Shown here piece by piece: positions 26,220 through 35,610 of a stretch of DNA of 64,000 nucleotides; within the stretch, counting starts at the first letter, position 1; each line of letters opens with the position of its first letter. A model generated the notes under the pieces. That model did not search any database. It was given only the letters and a program-made list of their open reading frames with translations, and was not told the DNA's origin. The position numbers were made by a program, and so were the translations under genes. Source of the stretch: RHLJ01 sp965247355 (GTDB taxonomy: Bacteria; Bacteroidota; Rhodothermia; Balneolales; Balneolaceae); contig OZ252011.1 of assembly GCA_965247355.1 (NCBI GenBank), positions 310,001 through 374,000 of the forward strand, in the 5' to 3' direction.

Positions 26220-27164
26220 CTCCTTAGCCCGCTTTTCTTTCTCTTCCAAAATCCAGTTTACATACAAAAATTCTAAAGCCGAACTTTCAAATCCTTTCCA
26301 GTTTTGGATGATTTCCTGGAATTCATCTTCTGAGGTAGAATTAGGATCTTCACCATAACTCCAGATGATCCATCTGCGAAGGCCTTTTTCTTCTCCCTTT
26401 TTGATATTGCTTGGAAAAACCGCATCTGTTCTTCCCCTCATCATCATCAAATCCTGTGCAGCGGTCGGACCAATTCCTTTGATGTTGGTCAATGTATTGT
26501 AGCATGTAACAGGGTCACACCTGGAAATAAAATCCATATCTGTATTTCCACCTACTATATTATTTGCAAGCTCTACCAGATACTGACCTTTCCGAAGGGT
26601 AGGCCCTAGTTTACGGATATTTGCCGGATCAGCCTTCATGAGTTGATGGGCTCTTGGCCATGCTGCCAGCGTCCCACCTTTATATTCCAGTGCGGTTCCA
26701 TATGCTTCCCTAATTGCATACATCATTTTCTTTGCAGTAGGCTTATGATTCATCTGCATCTCCACAATCCGGTTCTGGATATCTTCGAACAGATTAGCCC
26801 GCGTCATTCTCTTCAAACCGTATAGGGCAGAAAGCTTATCACCTAACACAGGATCATCGCCAGCCTGATCGTACAGTGGACGGATATCCATATCAGTCCC
26901 GAATATTTTGGACAGGGTTTTATTGGCCTCAGCTATTTCGTCCTTAGAAAGGGATTCTGTTGTTTCAATATTGAATTCAGGAGCATCGGGATCGCCATTA
27001 AAGAAAACAGTAACGATCACATCCCGTTCACCAACAGGAATCGGACGGGTAAATCCCTCTTCAAAAATGGTTTCAGGGTTATGCTCGTGATCAAAATAGG
27101 ATTGAACATCCAGGCAAAGAAACCAGTCGTGAGGAGGGATAGATTTAAGCGTCCAGCTACTCAT
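26211..27164 (-). CDS. HhH-GPD DNA glycosylase, AlkA-like
   Basis: 317 residues. The N-terminal domain begins WTLKSIPPHDWFLCLDV, and a helical domain follows. The helix-hairpin-helix is NIKGIGPTAAQDLMM (about 227-241), followed by the catalytic aspartate Asp247 in RTDAVFPSN, the GPD signature of base-excision glycosylases such as DNA-3-methyladenine glycosylase II. There is no Fe-S cluster cysteine loop, which argues against MutY/Nth. It removes alkylated or otherwise damaged bases. The last codons and the stop come from the inserted cassette: the tail is KERAKEKN, whereas the displaced copy encodes KERAKDKK. The changed residues are in a charged tail beyond the fold, so activity should be preserved. 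Confidence 0.85.
   Translation of the reverse strand: MSSWTLKSIPPHDWFLCLDVQSYFDHEHNPETIFEEGFTRPIPVGERDVIVTVFFNGDPDAPEFNIETTESLSKDEIAEANKTLSKIFGTDMDIRPLYDQAGDDPVLGDKLSALYGLKRMTRANLFEDIQNRIVEMQMNHKPTAKKMMYAIREAYGTALEYKGGTLAAWPRAHQLMKADPANIRKLGPTLRKGQYLVELANNIVGGNTDMDFISRCDPVTCYNTLTNIKGIGPTAAQDLMMMRGRTDAVFPSNIKKGEEKGLRRWIIWSYGEDPNSTSEDEFQEIIQNWKGFESSALEFLYVNWILEEKEKRAKEKN
26221..26304. repeat. 84-bp direct repeat, right copy (current 3' end of the glycosylase gene)
   Basis: Identical to 25070-25153 at every base. Upstream sequence diverges at once on both sides (position 26305 versus 25154), which sets the recombination boundary. Confidence 0.9.
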
Positions 27165-27191
27165 AGTGTATTAGGAATATTTGAATAATTA

Positions 27192-27235
27192 GAATTAGGA
27201 ATATTGTACCAACAGATACAATGTATTCCTAATTC
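27192..27235. repeat. Intergenic inverted repeat with a 12-bp perfect stem
   Basis: GAATTAGGAATA pairs with TATTCCTAATTC, extended by TTGT/ACAA. ATTAGGAATATT is also directly repeated at 27170 and 27194. It lies between the FG-GAP gene end and the glycosylase start and has no T run, so it may be a REP-like element rather than a terminator. Confidence 0.6.
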
Positions 27236-27247
27236 CCATTTCCAAAT

Positions 27248-28904
27248 TCACTTAATAAGCATCATTTTCTTGAAATATGTATTGTTGTCAGTTTTTAATT
27301 GGTAAAAATATATCCCTGATGACAACCCTGATGCATCAAAGGTATATTCATGGTAACCTGTACTGACTTTGTTATTTACAAGAGTTGTAATTTCTCTGCC
27401 AAGTGTATCAAAAACCTTTAATTCAATATTACTGACCTGGGTTAGCTCAAAACTTATGACTGTGGTTGGATTAAATGGATTCGGATAATTTTGATTTAGT
27501 TCAATTTTATCAGGGGTTTCCAGATTTTCTTCAGTTGATGTTAAGAACGTATAAAAGAATTCAACCTCACCGGTGTTAGGGGACATATCATTCGAAGAGT
27601 AAGGGGTACTAATAGAAATAAGAGCTATTTCTGAAGTAGAAAAAACCCGGCTATTTGAATAGTCGTGCTCTGATTCGTTATTACTGTCTAAGAAAATTTC
27701 AGAATTTAATTGGTCAATTTCAGGATTTAACCAAGACCAGGTATTTAAGCTACTATAGCGATAAATTCGTCCGGAATTATCGGCACTATCAGCGGTTATA
27801 AAAAGTCCTTGAACATAATTTGCAGCAATTGATTTACCAAAGTTACTGTAAGCAAGATTACTGTCTTGTTTTATTTCGAATGAAATATCAAAGGGGGTAA
27901 ATTCTTCATCCTCACTATTATTTCTAAAATAGAATACGGAGCCTGTTTCTTGCTTTTTGGGAGCTCCAACAAATACTGGGTCATAGTAAATTTGATTAGA
28001 TGAAACTGCTTTTGTCGGTATAGCAATACTTTGAAGATGTGCAATAGAATACCCAAACTGATCACCTGATTCGCCCTGTGGGTCAGTAACCTTAATTGTT
28101 TGAACCCAGACACTGTCTTGCTTTTCGAAAATGTAAACAGCTCCGGAATTAGCTACTTCTCCATCTGCATTATAGGCTCCTATTACAATATAATCTGAGT
28201 AGTACTCATTTGTTGAAATTGAGTACCCAAACTGATCACCAGATTGTCCATCTTCTGCAATTAGTTTTTGTTTTTGAATCCATTGTTGCCCCTTCAAATT
28301 CGAATACATAAACAGCACCACTGTTTGGACTTTCTCCATCTGCAGAAGGTGCACTTATGAAGAGTGTATTTTCATGTCTATCAAGCTGAATAGCATGCCC
28401 AAAACTATCACCAACTTTAGTATCGTTACCGGTTATAACCGAATCAATTTTCCAGACCCAGTCATTTGATTCTCTATCCATTTTATATAAGAATACAGCA
28501 CCAATACCTGATACACTATCCGGATGGTTTTCTGCCCCTATTGCTGCATAAATAAACCATTCAGAATTGTCATTATTTGAAACATATCCAAGTGCGGAGC
28601 TTATACCAAATTTCATGCCCTCCATAGGCTCCGGAGCAATCATAGCTTCAATTTTCATAATTGGATTTTTTCCTCCAGATAAAATCATTGAATAAGCAGC
28701 CCCGGAACTATCAATGCCATCTACGATTTTATTTGGGGCAGTAATAATTGCTCTACCCGACTGGCTGCTGATTGACCACCCATATAGGGATTTATGATCT
28801 AATTCAGGCTTTTCTGAATCAACTTTAACTTGTGCATGTATAGGTTTGATGCTAAAAAAGCAAACAGACAGGGAGAGTAATAATAAACTTAAAACAGGTT
28901 TCAT
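27248..28904 (-). pseudogene. FG-GAP repeat surface protein with T9SS domain, frameshifted
   Basis: Two overlapping frames form one gene. The first (28904-28236) has a signal peptide and FG-GAP-type repeats (GDSFGHAIQLD, SADGESPNSGAVYVFE) and then runs out of frame; the second (to 27248) continues with QWIQKQKLIAEDGQSGDQFGYS, further SGDQFGYSI and NADGEVANSGAVYIFE repeats, and a type A sorting domain starting NYPNPFNPTT and ending KKMMLIK. Removing one base from the G4 run (CCCC at 28289-28292 on the plus strand) restores a single frame of about 551 residues. The protein would be a secreted beta-propeller, likely for surface binding. The lesion may be phase variation, decay or a sequencing error. 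Confidence 0.8.
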
Positions 28905-29019
28905 ACTGATTCAAATTTAGGTGCGAATTTCCATTATTTTAATAAAATGAAGAAATTTAACATCAACTCAAAGATAGTTTTAGAATGTAAGTTTCAATTA
29001 ATCAATAATTTTCAGGTAT

Positions 29020-29050
29020 AAAAAAAGCCCCCGATTAAATGGGAGCTTTT
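29020..29050 (-). terminator. Terminator of the RND efflux operon
   Basis: Read on the complement, AAAAGCTCCC pairs with GGGGGCTTTT around a short loop and is followed by a T run. It lies 25 bases after the stop of the pump gene. Confidence 0.85.
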
Positions 29051-29074
29051 AATATGAAACTTAGTATGAACTTA

Positions 29075-32000
29075 TTACGATTTGGCCAGCTCAACTTGCT
29101 CAGAGCTTTTACTGAAAGGATTCCAGTTGTAAGCTTTAATCCGTTCCATAACTTTATCAGCACTAATATATACTACTGGAATAAATATAAGGGTAATAAG
29201 TGTTGAAGCAGTCAAACCTCCAATCACAACTCTGGCAAGAGAAGCCTGAATTTCAGCCCCTGCACCAAGTCCGAATGAAAGAGGAAGTAGCCCAAGTATA
29301 GTTGTTAATGTTGTCATAAGAATTGGTCTTAAGCGGAGCTTACCAGCCTGTACAACTGCTTCAAATACTTTGAGTCCTTTTTCCCGACGCATCAGATTGA
29401 TATAATCGACCAGTACAATGGCATTATTAACAACGATACCTATCAGCATGATGATCCCCATCAAACTTTGAATATTTAATGTTGTTCCGGTAATGAGGAG
29501 AGTAGGTACTACACCAATCGTTGCTAATGGAACTGCAAACATAACCACTAGCGGATCCAGAAATCGTTCAAACTGACCGGCCATTACCATATAAATAAGC
29601 ACAAGTGCCAGAAGTATGGAAAGCCTGAAGTCGGCTGCAGCTTTTTGTTGTTCCTCATATTCTCCTGAGAAAACAATGCTGTAACCATCAGGAAGGTTTA
29701 AGTCGAGCAGTTCAGTTCGTACTCTGTCAACGGCATCACCGAGTGCTATACCTGGTTCAAGATTTGCAGATATGTTAGTTACACGTTGACCATTAATCCT
29801 GTTAATACCGGTTGGTCCCCGACCAACTTCTTTTTCGATTACGGAGGAAACAGGAAGTACACGACCATCCGGAGTCCGAATAGAAATATTGTCTAGATCT
29901 AACGCACTTAATCGATCTTCAGGACGTAACCGAACAATGATAGGATACTCATCACCACCATCTCTGTAAGCACCAGCCTGACTACCACCAATGTTTGTTT
30001 GAATTACATTAGCCACTTCATTTACAGAAAGTCCAAGGTCAGCAATCTTCTCTCTGTTGAATCGGATTCGTTGTTCAGGTCTGCCTTCGCTTCGTCCAAC
30101 TCGCGCTCCAACAATTCCTGGCATCGATTCCATCTTCAGTTTAATTTGCTGAGCTAACTCATATGATTTCTCAATGTCATAGCCCCGCAGTTGAAGCTGA
30201 ACAGCTTCGTTACCGTCACCACCTCCGAATACTCGTCGCAATATCCATAATCCAGATTGTGCACTTACCCGTATTTCAGCTCCCGGTATTTTACCTTCTA
30301 CGGCTTTCCGAATATCGTCAGCAATTTCTGAAGTTTTTCTGGATCGCTCTGATGCAGGTACCATTGCTATTTCGACTTCGGCACGACCATCACGGACTTC
30401 GGTGGTGAAATTCTTCACGTCATCCATGGGTAGATTTGCAATAACAATAGCTTCTAATTCTTTCAAATACAGATTTTGAATCGCAATGTTAGTACCATCG
30501 GCCATATCTAAATCAATATCAATTTCATCGGCATCAGTTTGCGGAGCCAATTCTACCGGAATCACAGGAACAAGCAGGAAACTTCCTACTACCAGAATAC
30601 CTGTAATTCCAAATACGGTGTATCGGTGCTTTAGAGCACTTCTTAGTAAGACGGAATAACGTCTTTCCAGGTTTGCAAAAAACCGAGCAAACCAGCCTTT
30701 TTTCTTTGATTTATCTCCGGCTTTGATGGTTAAGAACTTACTGGAAAGCATTGGGACTAATGTTAAAGCCACTAATAATGAACATAGCAGAGCAAAAACA
30801 ACAACCAGAGCTAATTGCTGGAACAGGAGTCCCGAAATGGTCTGCATAAAGATTACAGGAAGGAATATCACAATAGTTGTAAGCGTAGATGCAACGATCG
30901 CACCGGCCACCTGCTTCGTACCAATTAATGCACTGGTTTCAAGGTCTTCACCTTCTTCTTCACGCATCCGAATAATATTCTCCAGTACCACGATGGCGTT
31001 GTCAACAATAAGACCTACCCCCAGGGCCAGTCCACCAAAACTCATTTGATTAAGTGTGAGGTCACTAAAATACAGCAACCCAAAGGTGGCAATAATTGAA
31101 ATCGGAATAGCTACTGCAATAATAAAAGTGGATGATCCATTTCGAAAAAATACATAAAGAACAAGTACCGCAAGTAAAGCACCCCAAACGGCTGAGTTTT
31201 GCACGTTATCAATAGAATCCTGAATGAAGGTACTTTGATCGACTGTTACAAAAAGTTCGAGGTCATTGCGTTCTGCATTTACCCGTTCCACTTCTTTTCG
31301 AATATCTTCTGCTACCGCAACTGTATTTGCTCCGGTTTGTTTACGGATTCCAAATCGCACCATTGGCTTTTTGTCGATGGTAACAAGACGGTCGAGATCT
31401 TCATACCCAAATGAAACGTCTGCCACATCTTTTACACGAATCGGTTTGCCATCAATCGTAGTGATTACAGTATTGGAAATCTCATCAATATTCTCGTACT
31501 CACCGAGAGTTCTTATATATAATCTGGATGTTCCCTCATTCACATTACCACCTGGGGCATTGGTGTTTTCCCGGGCAATTGCTTGTTGAACCTGTTGAGT
31601 GGAAAGTCCGCTGGCAATCAATCGGTCACGCTTAATATCTACTTTTATTTCCCGATTGATCCCTCCCCAAATATCGATAGAGCCAACACCATTGATCTGT
31701 TCAAAGCGTTTAGTTATTTCACGATCCAGAAGCAGAGTAAGATCCGCTAAATTTTTATCAGAGTTCGCACCAACTATTACAATGGGGAAGTTATTAGGAT
31801 CAAATTTCCAGATTCGTGGTGGATCGGCTTCCAAAGGTAAACTTCCACGTACACGATCAAGTGCTGCACGAACGTCATTGGCTGCTGCATCAATATTGAT
31901 TCCTTGAGCGAACTCTAAGGTAACACGGCTGTTTCCTTCATTGGAACTGGAACGTACACGCTCAACACCGGGAACTCCGGCTACCGCATTTTCAATCCTT

Positions 32001-32194
32001 TCAGTAATGATATTTTCCATTTCCTCTGGACCGACATTACTATAATCTGTAGAGATGGTAAGTTGCGGATACTCGATTGGAGGGAGTAAATCAACAGGTA
32101 GATACCGAAATCCCATCACACCAAGGGTAATGATGATCAAAAAGACCATCGAAGTTGCAATAGGTCGCTTTATCGAAGTTTCTGTAATAGCCAT
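29075..32194 (-). CDS. RND-family efflux transporter permease, HAE-1 type
   Basis: 1039 residues, standard length, with twelve membrane helices and two large periplasmic loops. N terminus ETSIKRPIATSMVFLIIITLG, TM4 GGLALGVGLIVDNAIVVLE (Asp398; the second position of the usual Asp pair is Asn399), and TM10 IMLIGIVVNNAIVLVDYI are typical of proton-driven drug or lipid exporters of the AcrB/MdtB kind. It works with the adaptor encoded 10 bases upstream and an outer-membrane channel not present in this window. Substrate cannot be told from sequence. No regulator is adjacent. Confidence 0.95.
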   Translation of the reverse strand: MAITETSIKRPIATSMVFLIIITLGVMGFRYLPVDLLPPIEYPQLTISTDYSNVGPEEMENIITERIENAVAGVPGVERVRSSSNEGNSRVTLEFAQGINIDAAANDVRAALDRVRGSLPLEADPPRIWKFDPNNFPIVIVGANSDKNLADLTLLLDREITKRFEQINGVGSIDIWGGINREIKVDIKRDRLIASGLSTQQVQQAIARENTNAPGGNVNEGTSRLYIRTLGEYENIDEISNTVITTIDGKPIRVKDVADVSFGYEDLDRLVTIDKKPMVRFGIRKQTGANTVAVAEDIRKEVERVNAERNDLELFVTVDQSTFIQDSIDNVQNSAVWGALLAVLVLYVFFRNGSSTFIIAVAIPISIIATFGLLYFSDLTLNQMSFGGLALGVGLIVDNAIVVLENIIRMREEEGEDLETSALIGTKQVAGAIVASTLTTIVIFLPVIFMQTISGLLFQQLALVVVFALLCSLLVALTLVPMLSSKFLTIKAGDKSKKKGWFARFFANLERRYSVLLRSALKHRYTVFGITGILVVGSFLLVPVIPVELAPQTDADEIDIDLDMADGTNIAIQNLYLKELEAIVIANLPMDDVKNFTTEVRDGRAEVEIAMVPASERSRKTSEIADDIRKAVEGKIPGAEIRVSAQSGLWILRRVFGGGDGNEAVQLQLRGYDIEKSYELAQQIKLKMESMPGIVGARVGRSEGRPEQRIRFNREKIADLGLSVNEVANVIQTNIGGSQAGAYRDGGDEYPIIVRLRPEDRLSALDLDNISIRTPDGRVLPVSSVIEKEVGRGPTGINRINGQRVTNISANLEPGIALGDAVDRVRTELLDLNLPDGYSIVFSGEYEEQQKAAADFRLSILLALVLIYMVMAGQFERFLDPLVVMFAVPLATIGVVPTLLITGTTLNIQSLMGIIMLIGIVVNNAIVLVDYINLMRREKGLKVFEAVVQAGKLRLRPILMTTLTTILGLLPLSFGLGAGAEIQASLARVVIGGLTASTLITLIFIPVVYISADKVMERIKAYNWNPFSKSSEQVELAKS

Positions 32195-32204
32195 GATTAA
32201 CCTC

Positions 32205-33509
32205 TTACAGTGTAGTTGCTTGTGGACGTCCTGACTCTCTCAAAGCGTCTTTCAAAAGATCTTCACGCTGCAACATTTGCAGGCCTATTACCTTATCCCA
32301 GCTTACGGTTCTGATTCGTGCTTGCTCTCGTCCTTCACCTAGTAAATCCTGTCCGAGTGTAACCACCCATTGACCACTTTCAAGTCCACCAACACCAACT
32401 TCCATTCTTCCCTGAGCTAAAACATCAATCAATTTAAATTGGACTGGAGTTGGTTCTGAAAGCATTGCAGGAGAATCACTATCCTCTGAATTTTCAACCG
32501 GTTGAATTTCTGAACCCATTGAAGAAGCCACAAAAACGCCCTGGGCTCCGGAAGTTGGGTCGGTATAAATAGCACTCACAGGAATAAGTGTAGCTTTTTC
32601 ACTTTCTCCAAACAGGATATCTACAGGAACAAACATACCGGGTTTTAGCCAACCGTTGTCATTTTCTACATCAATTTCTGCTTCGGTGCTGCGGGTAACT
32701 TCATTCAGGAAAGGAGAGATTCTTGAAAGTTTGGCTTCAATAACACGGTCATTTCCTTCATAATCTTCCACCATGATACGGGCAGTTTGGCCAATCGAAA
32801 TCTTATTCAGCATATTCTCTGTTAGCACAATTTCAATTCTGATTTTTGACAAATCTCCAATCATGAAAAGCTGGGTATTTTGTGAGACCTGCATTCCAAC
32901 CTGTGCATTGCGTTGACCTATGGTTCCTGAAATAGGTGCTTTTATCGTAGTTCTTGAAAGTTGCTCTCTTCGCTCCTCAACCAATGATTCAGACTGAGCT
33001 AATTGTGCTTTGGCTAATTCCACATCTGCTTCAGCAGAAATAAGTTCGGCTTCAAGTTGTTCAATTTCAGCAGCGCTGCTTAGTTCTTTATCAGCAAGCT
33101 GTTTAGATCGGTTATAGCGGGATTTCAATTCCGATAAAGCGGCTTCTGCTTGCTTCAATCTGGCTTTATTAATATTCAACCCGGCTTCTGCTTGTACCAA
33201 TTGCTGACGATACTGCTCAGCATTCAATTGTACGAGACGTTGTCCTTTTTCCACATATTGACCATTTTCAACAAACACCTGCTCAATTTTGGCAGAAATT
33301 TGAGGATATAAAGGAACCTGATTTTCTGATCTCACATTTCCGCTGAATCTCTCTACAAGTGGAAGTGAACCATATCTGGCCTGAACTGCCTCAACAGAAG
33401 GAACTACAGAATTCTGAGCTCCTCCGGGGCGGCCATTTTGCTCACTTTCAGATGAGCAAGCAGCTAAAACTGCCGCGATAATAATTACAAAGCTTTTTGA
33501 TAATTTCAT
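32205..33509 (-). CDS. RND efflux periplasmic adaptor (membrane fusion protein) lipoprotein
   Basis: 434 residues. The signal ends in LAACSSE, so the mature adaptor is lipid-anchored. The order is beta-barrel edge, lipoyl half-motif (VENGQYVEKGQRLVQLN), a long alpha-helical hairpin (about 95-185), the second lipoyl half (ISGTIGQRNAQVGMQVS) and the beta-barrel domain. It links the inner-membrane pump to an outer-membrane channel. It is first in the operon, with the permease start 10 bases after its stop. Confidence 0.94.
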   Translation of the reverse strand: MKLSKSFVIIIAAVLAACSSESEQNGRPGGAQNSVVPSVEAVQARYGSLPLVERFSGNVRSENQVPLYPQISAKIEQVFVENGQYVEKGQRLVQLNAEQYRQQLVQAEAGLNINKARLKQAEAALSELKSRYNRSKQLADKELSSAAEIEQLEAELISAEADVELAKAQLAQSESLVEERREQLSRTTIKAPISGTIGQRNAQVGMQVSQNTQLFMIGDLSKIRIEIVLTENMLNKISIGQTARIMVEDYEGNDRVIEAKLSRISPFLNEVTRSTEAEIDVENDNGWLKPGMFVPVDILFGESEKATLIPVSAIYTDPTSGAQGVFVASSMGSEIQPVENSEDSDSPAMLSEPTPVQFKLIDVLAQGRMEVGVGGLESGQWVVTLGQDLLGEGREQARIRTVSWDKVIGLQMLQREDLLKDALRESGRPQATTL

Positions 33510-33638
33510 TTTATAAGCCGAAGCTGTTTTTGATAGTTAGTTACACACAAGCAAACTCATTTTGGGAACAAAGCTCTCCCTGAAAGTTGTTAAATACTTT
33601 AAAAAATTGTCATTATTGGTATTCTATTTGGGTAATAG

Positions 33639-33679
33639 TTATTGGTTAATTGTTAAGCCCAACAACCATTAGCCAATAA
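33639..33679. repeat. Intergenic hairpin after the ATP-dependent ligase gene
   Basis: Arms TTATTGGTTAATTGTT and AACAACCATTAGCCAATAA pair imperfectly (one G-T pair and a small bulge) around AAGCCC. It ends 2 bases before the ligase stop codon and may act as a weak terminator for it or belong to the AT-rich repeat family seen elsewhere. Confidence 0.45.
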
Positions 33680-33680
33680 T

Positions 33681-35402
33681 CTAATCTCCAAATACAAAAG
33701 AAGGGTTTTTACCCTGGCGTTCTCTCTCTTCCGATATTTTTTCTTCATACATCCGTTCAACATCTTTTAAGGTGTCTACATCTTTCAGAGATAAATCCCA
33801 ACGGATGGCTTTAAACCGTGGAAAGCGAAGCGTGTATTTAGCTTTGGTTCGTTTATTAACCTGGATATCCTCAAACTCAAGTTCTATCACTAATTGAGGC
33901 TTTAATAAAAGGGTGGGACCGAAACGCTCAAGCGTGATGTCTTTAATTAACGCATTCATTTTTTTGAGCTCTTCATCAGAATAACCACCGTAAGCTTTTC
34001 CAATGGGAATGAATTCTTCCTCGTAGCGTTCGTCTTCTTTGACTGAGATTCCAAGGGTGAAATCAGAATACGTTCCACCTCGTTTTCCGCTTCCGGCATG
34101 GGCGTACAACATCACGGTATCCAGAGAGCCACTTGGTTTTTTTACTTTCAGCCATGACTTGCGGCGCTGACCATATTCGTAGGTTGAATCTTTTCTTTTT
34201 AGCATTAATCCTTCGTTCCCGTGAGCAAGCGCTCTTTCGAAAAGTTCCTCCAGATCATCCTTAGTAGTCAGTTCCATCTGGGAAGTGATCGGTAGAGAAA
34301 ATTCTGAGGCCAGTTCTTCAAGTTTTTTCCTACGCTTCATTAATGAAGTATCAAATAACGGATTTCCTTCAAGGAATAAAAGATCATAGGCTATAAAAAG
34401 AACAGGATATTCGGATAAAAGCTTTTTACCCGGTTTCTTTACACCCATTCGTTTTTGCAGAAGTTGAAAGGGGAGGATAGTATCATCTTTAAACACACAA
34501 ATCTCGCCATCAAGAACGGTATCGGGTAAATCACGATTCGAAAAGAATTCGATGATTTCAGGAAAGGAAGCGGTTATATCATTTAAATCCCTTGAAAATA
34601 ACTCGATCTTACCGTCAGAAATATGAGCCTGACACCGCATCCCGTCAAATTTCTCTTCAGCGATGTATTCCGAAAGATCATTCACTGTTCTGCTTTCGAT
34701 AGGCGAAGCCAGCATAAAGGCTATGGGACTAAACATCTTGAAGGTCGCTTCATCCAAACGATCGTTTTTAGCAAGTACAGCCGTTTTCCCAACACTTCCG
34801 GTGATCATTCGGGCATATCGAACTGTTTCTAAATCCTTTCCAAATGTTTTAGCGATGGCATTTTCTACACTTTTAGTTTCGAAACCAATACGCAGTGAAC
34901 CCTGACCAAGAATTCGGATGAAGTACTTAACTTCAAGCGGAGTCATTTTTGTCCAGGCATCCATAACCAATTGCTGTTTAGCATCTCGTTTCGAAGTGAT
35001 ATACAAGGCTTCATAAATATCATCGATTTGCTGAAGGCTTAAATCCTCAGCATTCCATTTTGTTCTGGCTTCTGGGATATTTTCCAGTAATCGCTGAATA
35101 GTTTCGGATGAGCTCCCTGTTGCGGTTCGGCTTGGTTTGAATACCAATTCGTAATCAATTTCACAGAAATCGGCCGCCAAAGTAGCAATAGTTCGGTGAC
35201 CCACGGAAGCTTTCTTCCCCGAAACAGAGGAGAAAGCTCCTTCACTTAAATACTGAGTAGCAAGCTCCACATCCCGATCTGATTCTAACTTTGCCAGGTA
35301 ATCAGAACACAATTTTATCTTAGCATTATTCCCGCGCGTAGTGGAAATTTTCTGTGCGAGTTTAGCTAGTGTAAAAAATGTATTTGAATCGGATTTATTC
35401 AT
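33681..35402 (-). CDS. ATP-dependent DNA ligase of the ligase-associated repair cluster
   Basis: 573 residues from ATG 35402 (three codons further up is a TTG, less likely). The N-terminal helical DNA-binding domain (1-210), the adenylation domain with the nucleotidyl lysine Lys251 in EEKFDGMR, motif GEICVFK, the LLFLEG strand, GLMLKRKDSTYEYGQR and the C-terminal OB fold are in order. It matches the cisplatin-damage-response type ligase that accompanies a beta-CASP/MBL exonuclease, an Lhr-like helicase and PdeM; the exonuclease is next door and the other two lie at 53.5-56.6 kb. The housekeeping NAD+ ligase is separate at 60-62 kb. Confidence 0.92.
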   Translation of the reverse strand: MNKSDSNTFFTLAKLAQKISTTRGNNAKIKLCSDYLAKLESDRDVELATQYLSEGAFSSVSGKKASVGHRTIATLAADFCEIDYELVFKPSRTATGSSSETIQRLLENIPEARTKWNAEDLSLQQIDDIYEALYITSKRDAKQQLVMDAWTKMTPLEVKYFIRILGQGSLRIGFETKSVENAIAKTFGKDLETVRYARMITGSVGKTAVLAKNDRLDEATFKMFSPIAFMLASPIESRTVNDLSEYIAEEKFDGMRCQAHISDGKIELFSRDLNDITASFPEIIEFFSNRDLPDTVLDGEICVFKDDTILPFQLLQKRMGVKKPGKKLLSEYPVLFIAYDLLFLEGNPLFDTSLMKRRKKLEELASEFSLPITSQMELTTKDDLEELFERALAHGNEGLMLKRKDSTYEYGQRRKSWLKVKKPSGSLDTVMLYAHAGSGKRGGTYSDFTLGISVKEDERYEEEFIPIGKAYGGYSDEELKKMNALIKDITLERFGPTLLLKPQLVIELEFEDIQVNKRTKAKYTLRFPRFKAIRWDLSLKDVDTLKDVERMYEEKISEERERQGKNPSFVFGD

Positions 35403-35468
35403 ATCAAACAAGTCTCCTGATTCGCTCTCAAAAGGGTGAGCTTATGTTTGATATTTGGGAACTTAAAG

Positions 35469-35500
35469 TCCCCTCTTGAGAGGGGATTTAGGGGGGTGTG
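35469..35500. repeat. Dispersed palindromic repeat (copy 2)
   Basis: GTCCCCTCTTGAGAGGGGAT with a G-rich tail, matching the in-gene copy at 12607-12639 except for the T/G run of the tail. It lies in the ligase-exonuclease spacer. Confidence 0.75.
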
Positions 35501-35525
35501 AAAACTTTGAACAAACACCCGATTA

Positions 35526-35553
35526 GATCCTTCGGAAGAATCCTCAGGATGAC
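35526..35553. repeat. 28-bp dispersed repeat containing TCCTCAGGATGAC (copy 1)
   Basis: GATCCTTCGGAAG followed by AATCCTCAGGATGAC. The same 28 bases occur at 36656-36683 with one difference. It contains the small palindromes CTTCGGAAG and ATCCTCAGGAT. Confidence 0.75.
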
Positions 35554-35610
35554 TCCGAAAAGTTTTAGGGGGGGTAAATAGAATTGAACCATTTATCATT
35601 CTTAATTGAT

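Larger units (their letters stand above)
25070..26304. mobile_element. Small integrated cassette replacing the 3' end of a DNA glycosylase gene
   Basis: About 1.15 kb of DNA (25154-26304) lies between perfect 84-bp direct repeats derived from the 3' end of the glycosylase gene. The right-hand copy restores the gene's end with a slightly different tail (KEKN instead of KDKK) and a new stop. The cargo is an XRE regulator, a divergent DUF2299-like gene, a canonical promoter and a strong terminator; no integrase or transposase is present. This resembles a satellite-like element that uses a gene end as attachment site and is moved in trans, or a homologous-recombination insertion. Confidence 0.65.

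Noticed and set aside
33681..35402. ATP-dependent ligase as evidence of phage or eukaryotic transfer
   Set aside because: It belongs to a well-established bacterial repair set, with its exonuclease next door and PdeM/helicase nearby.
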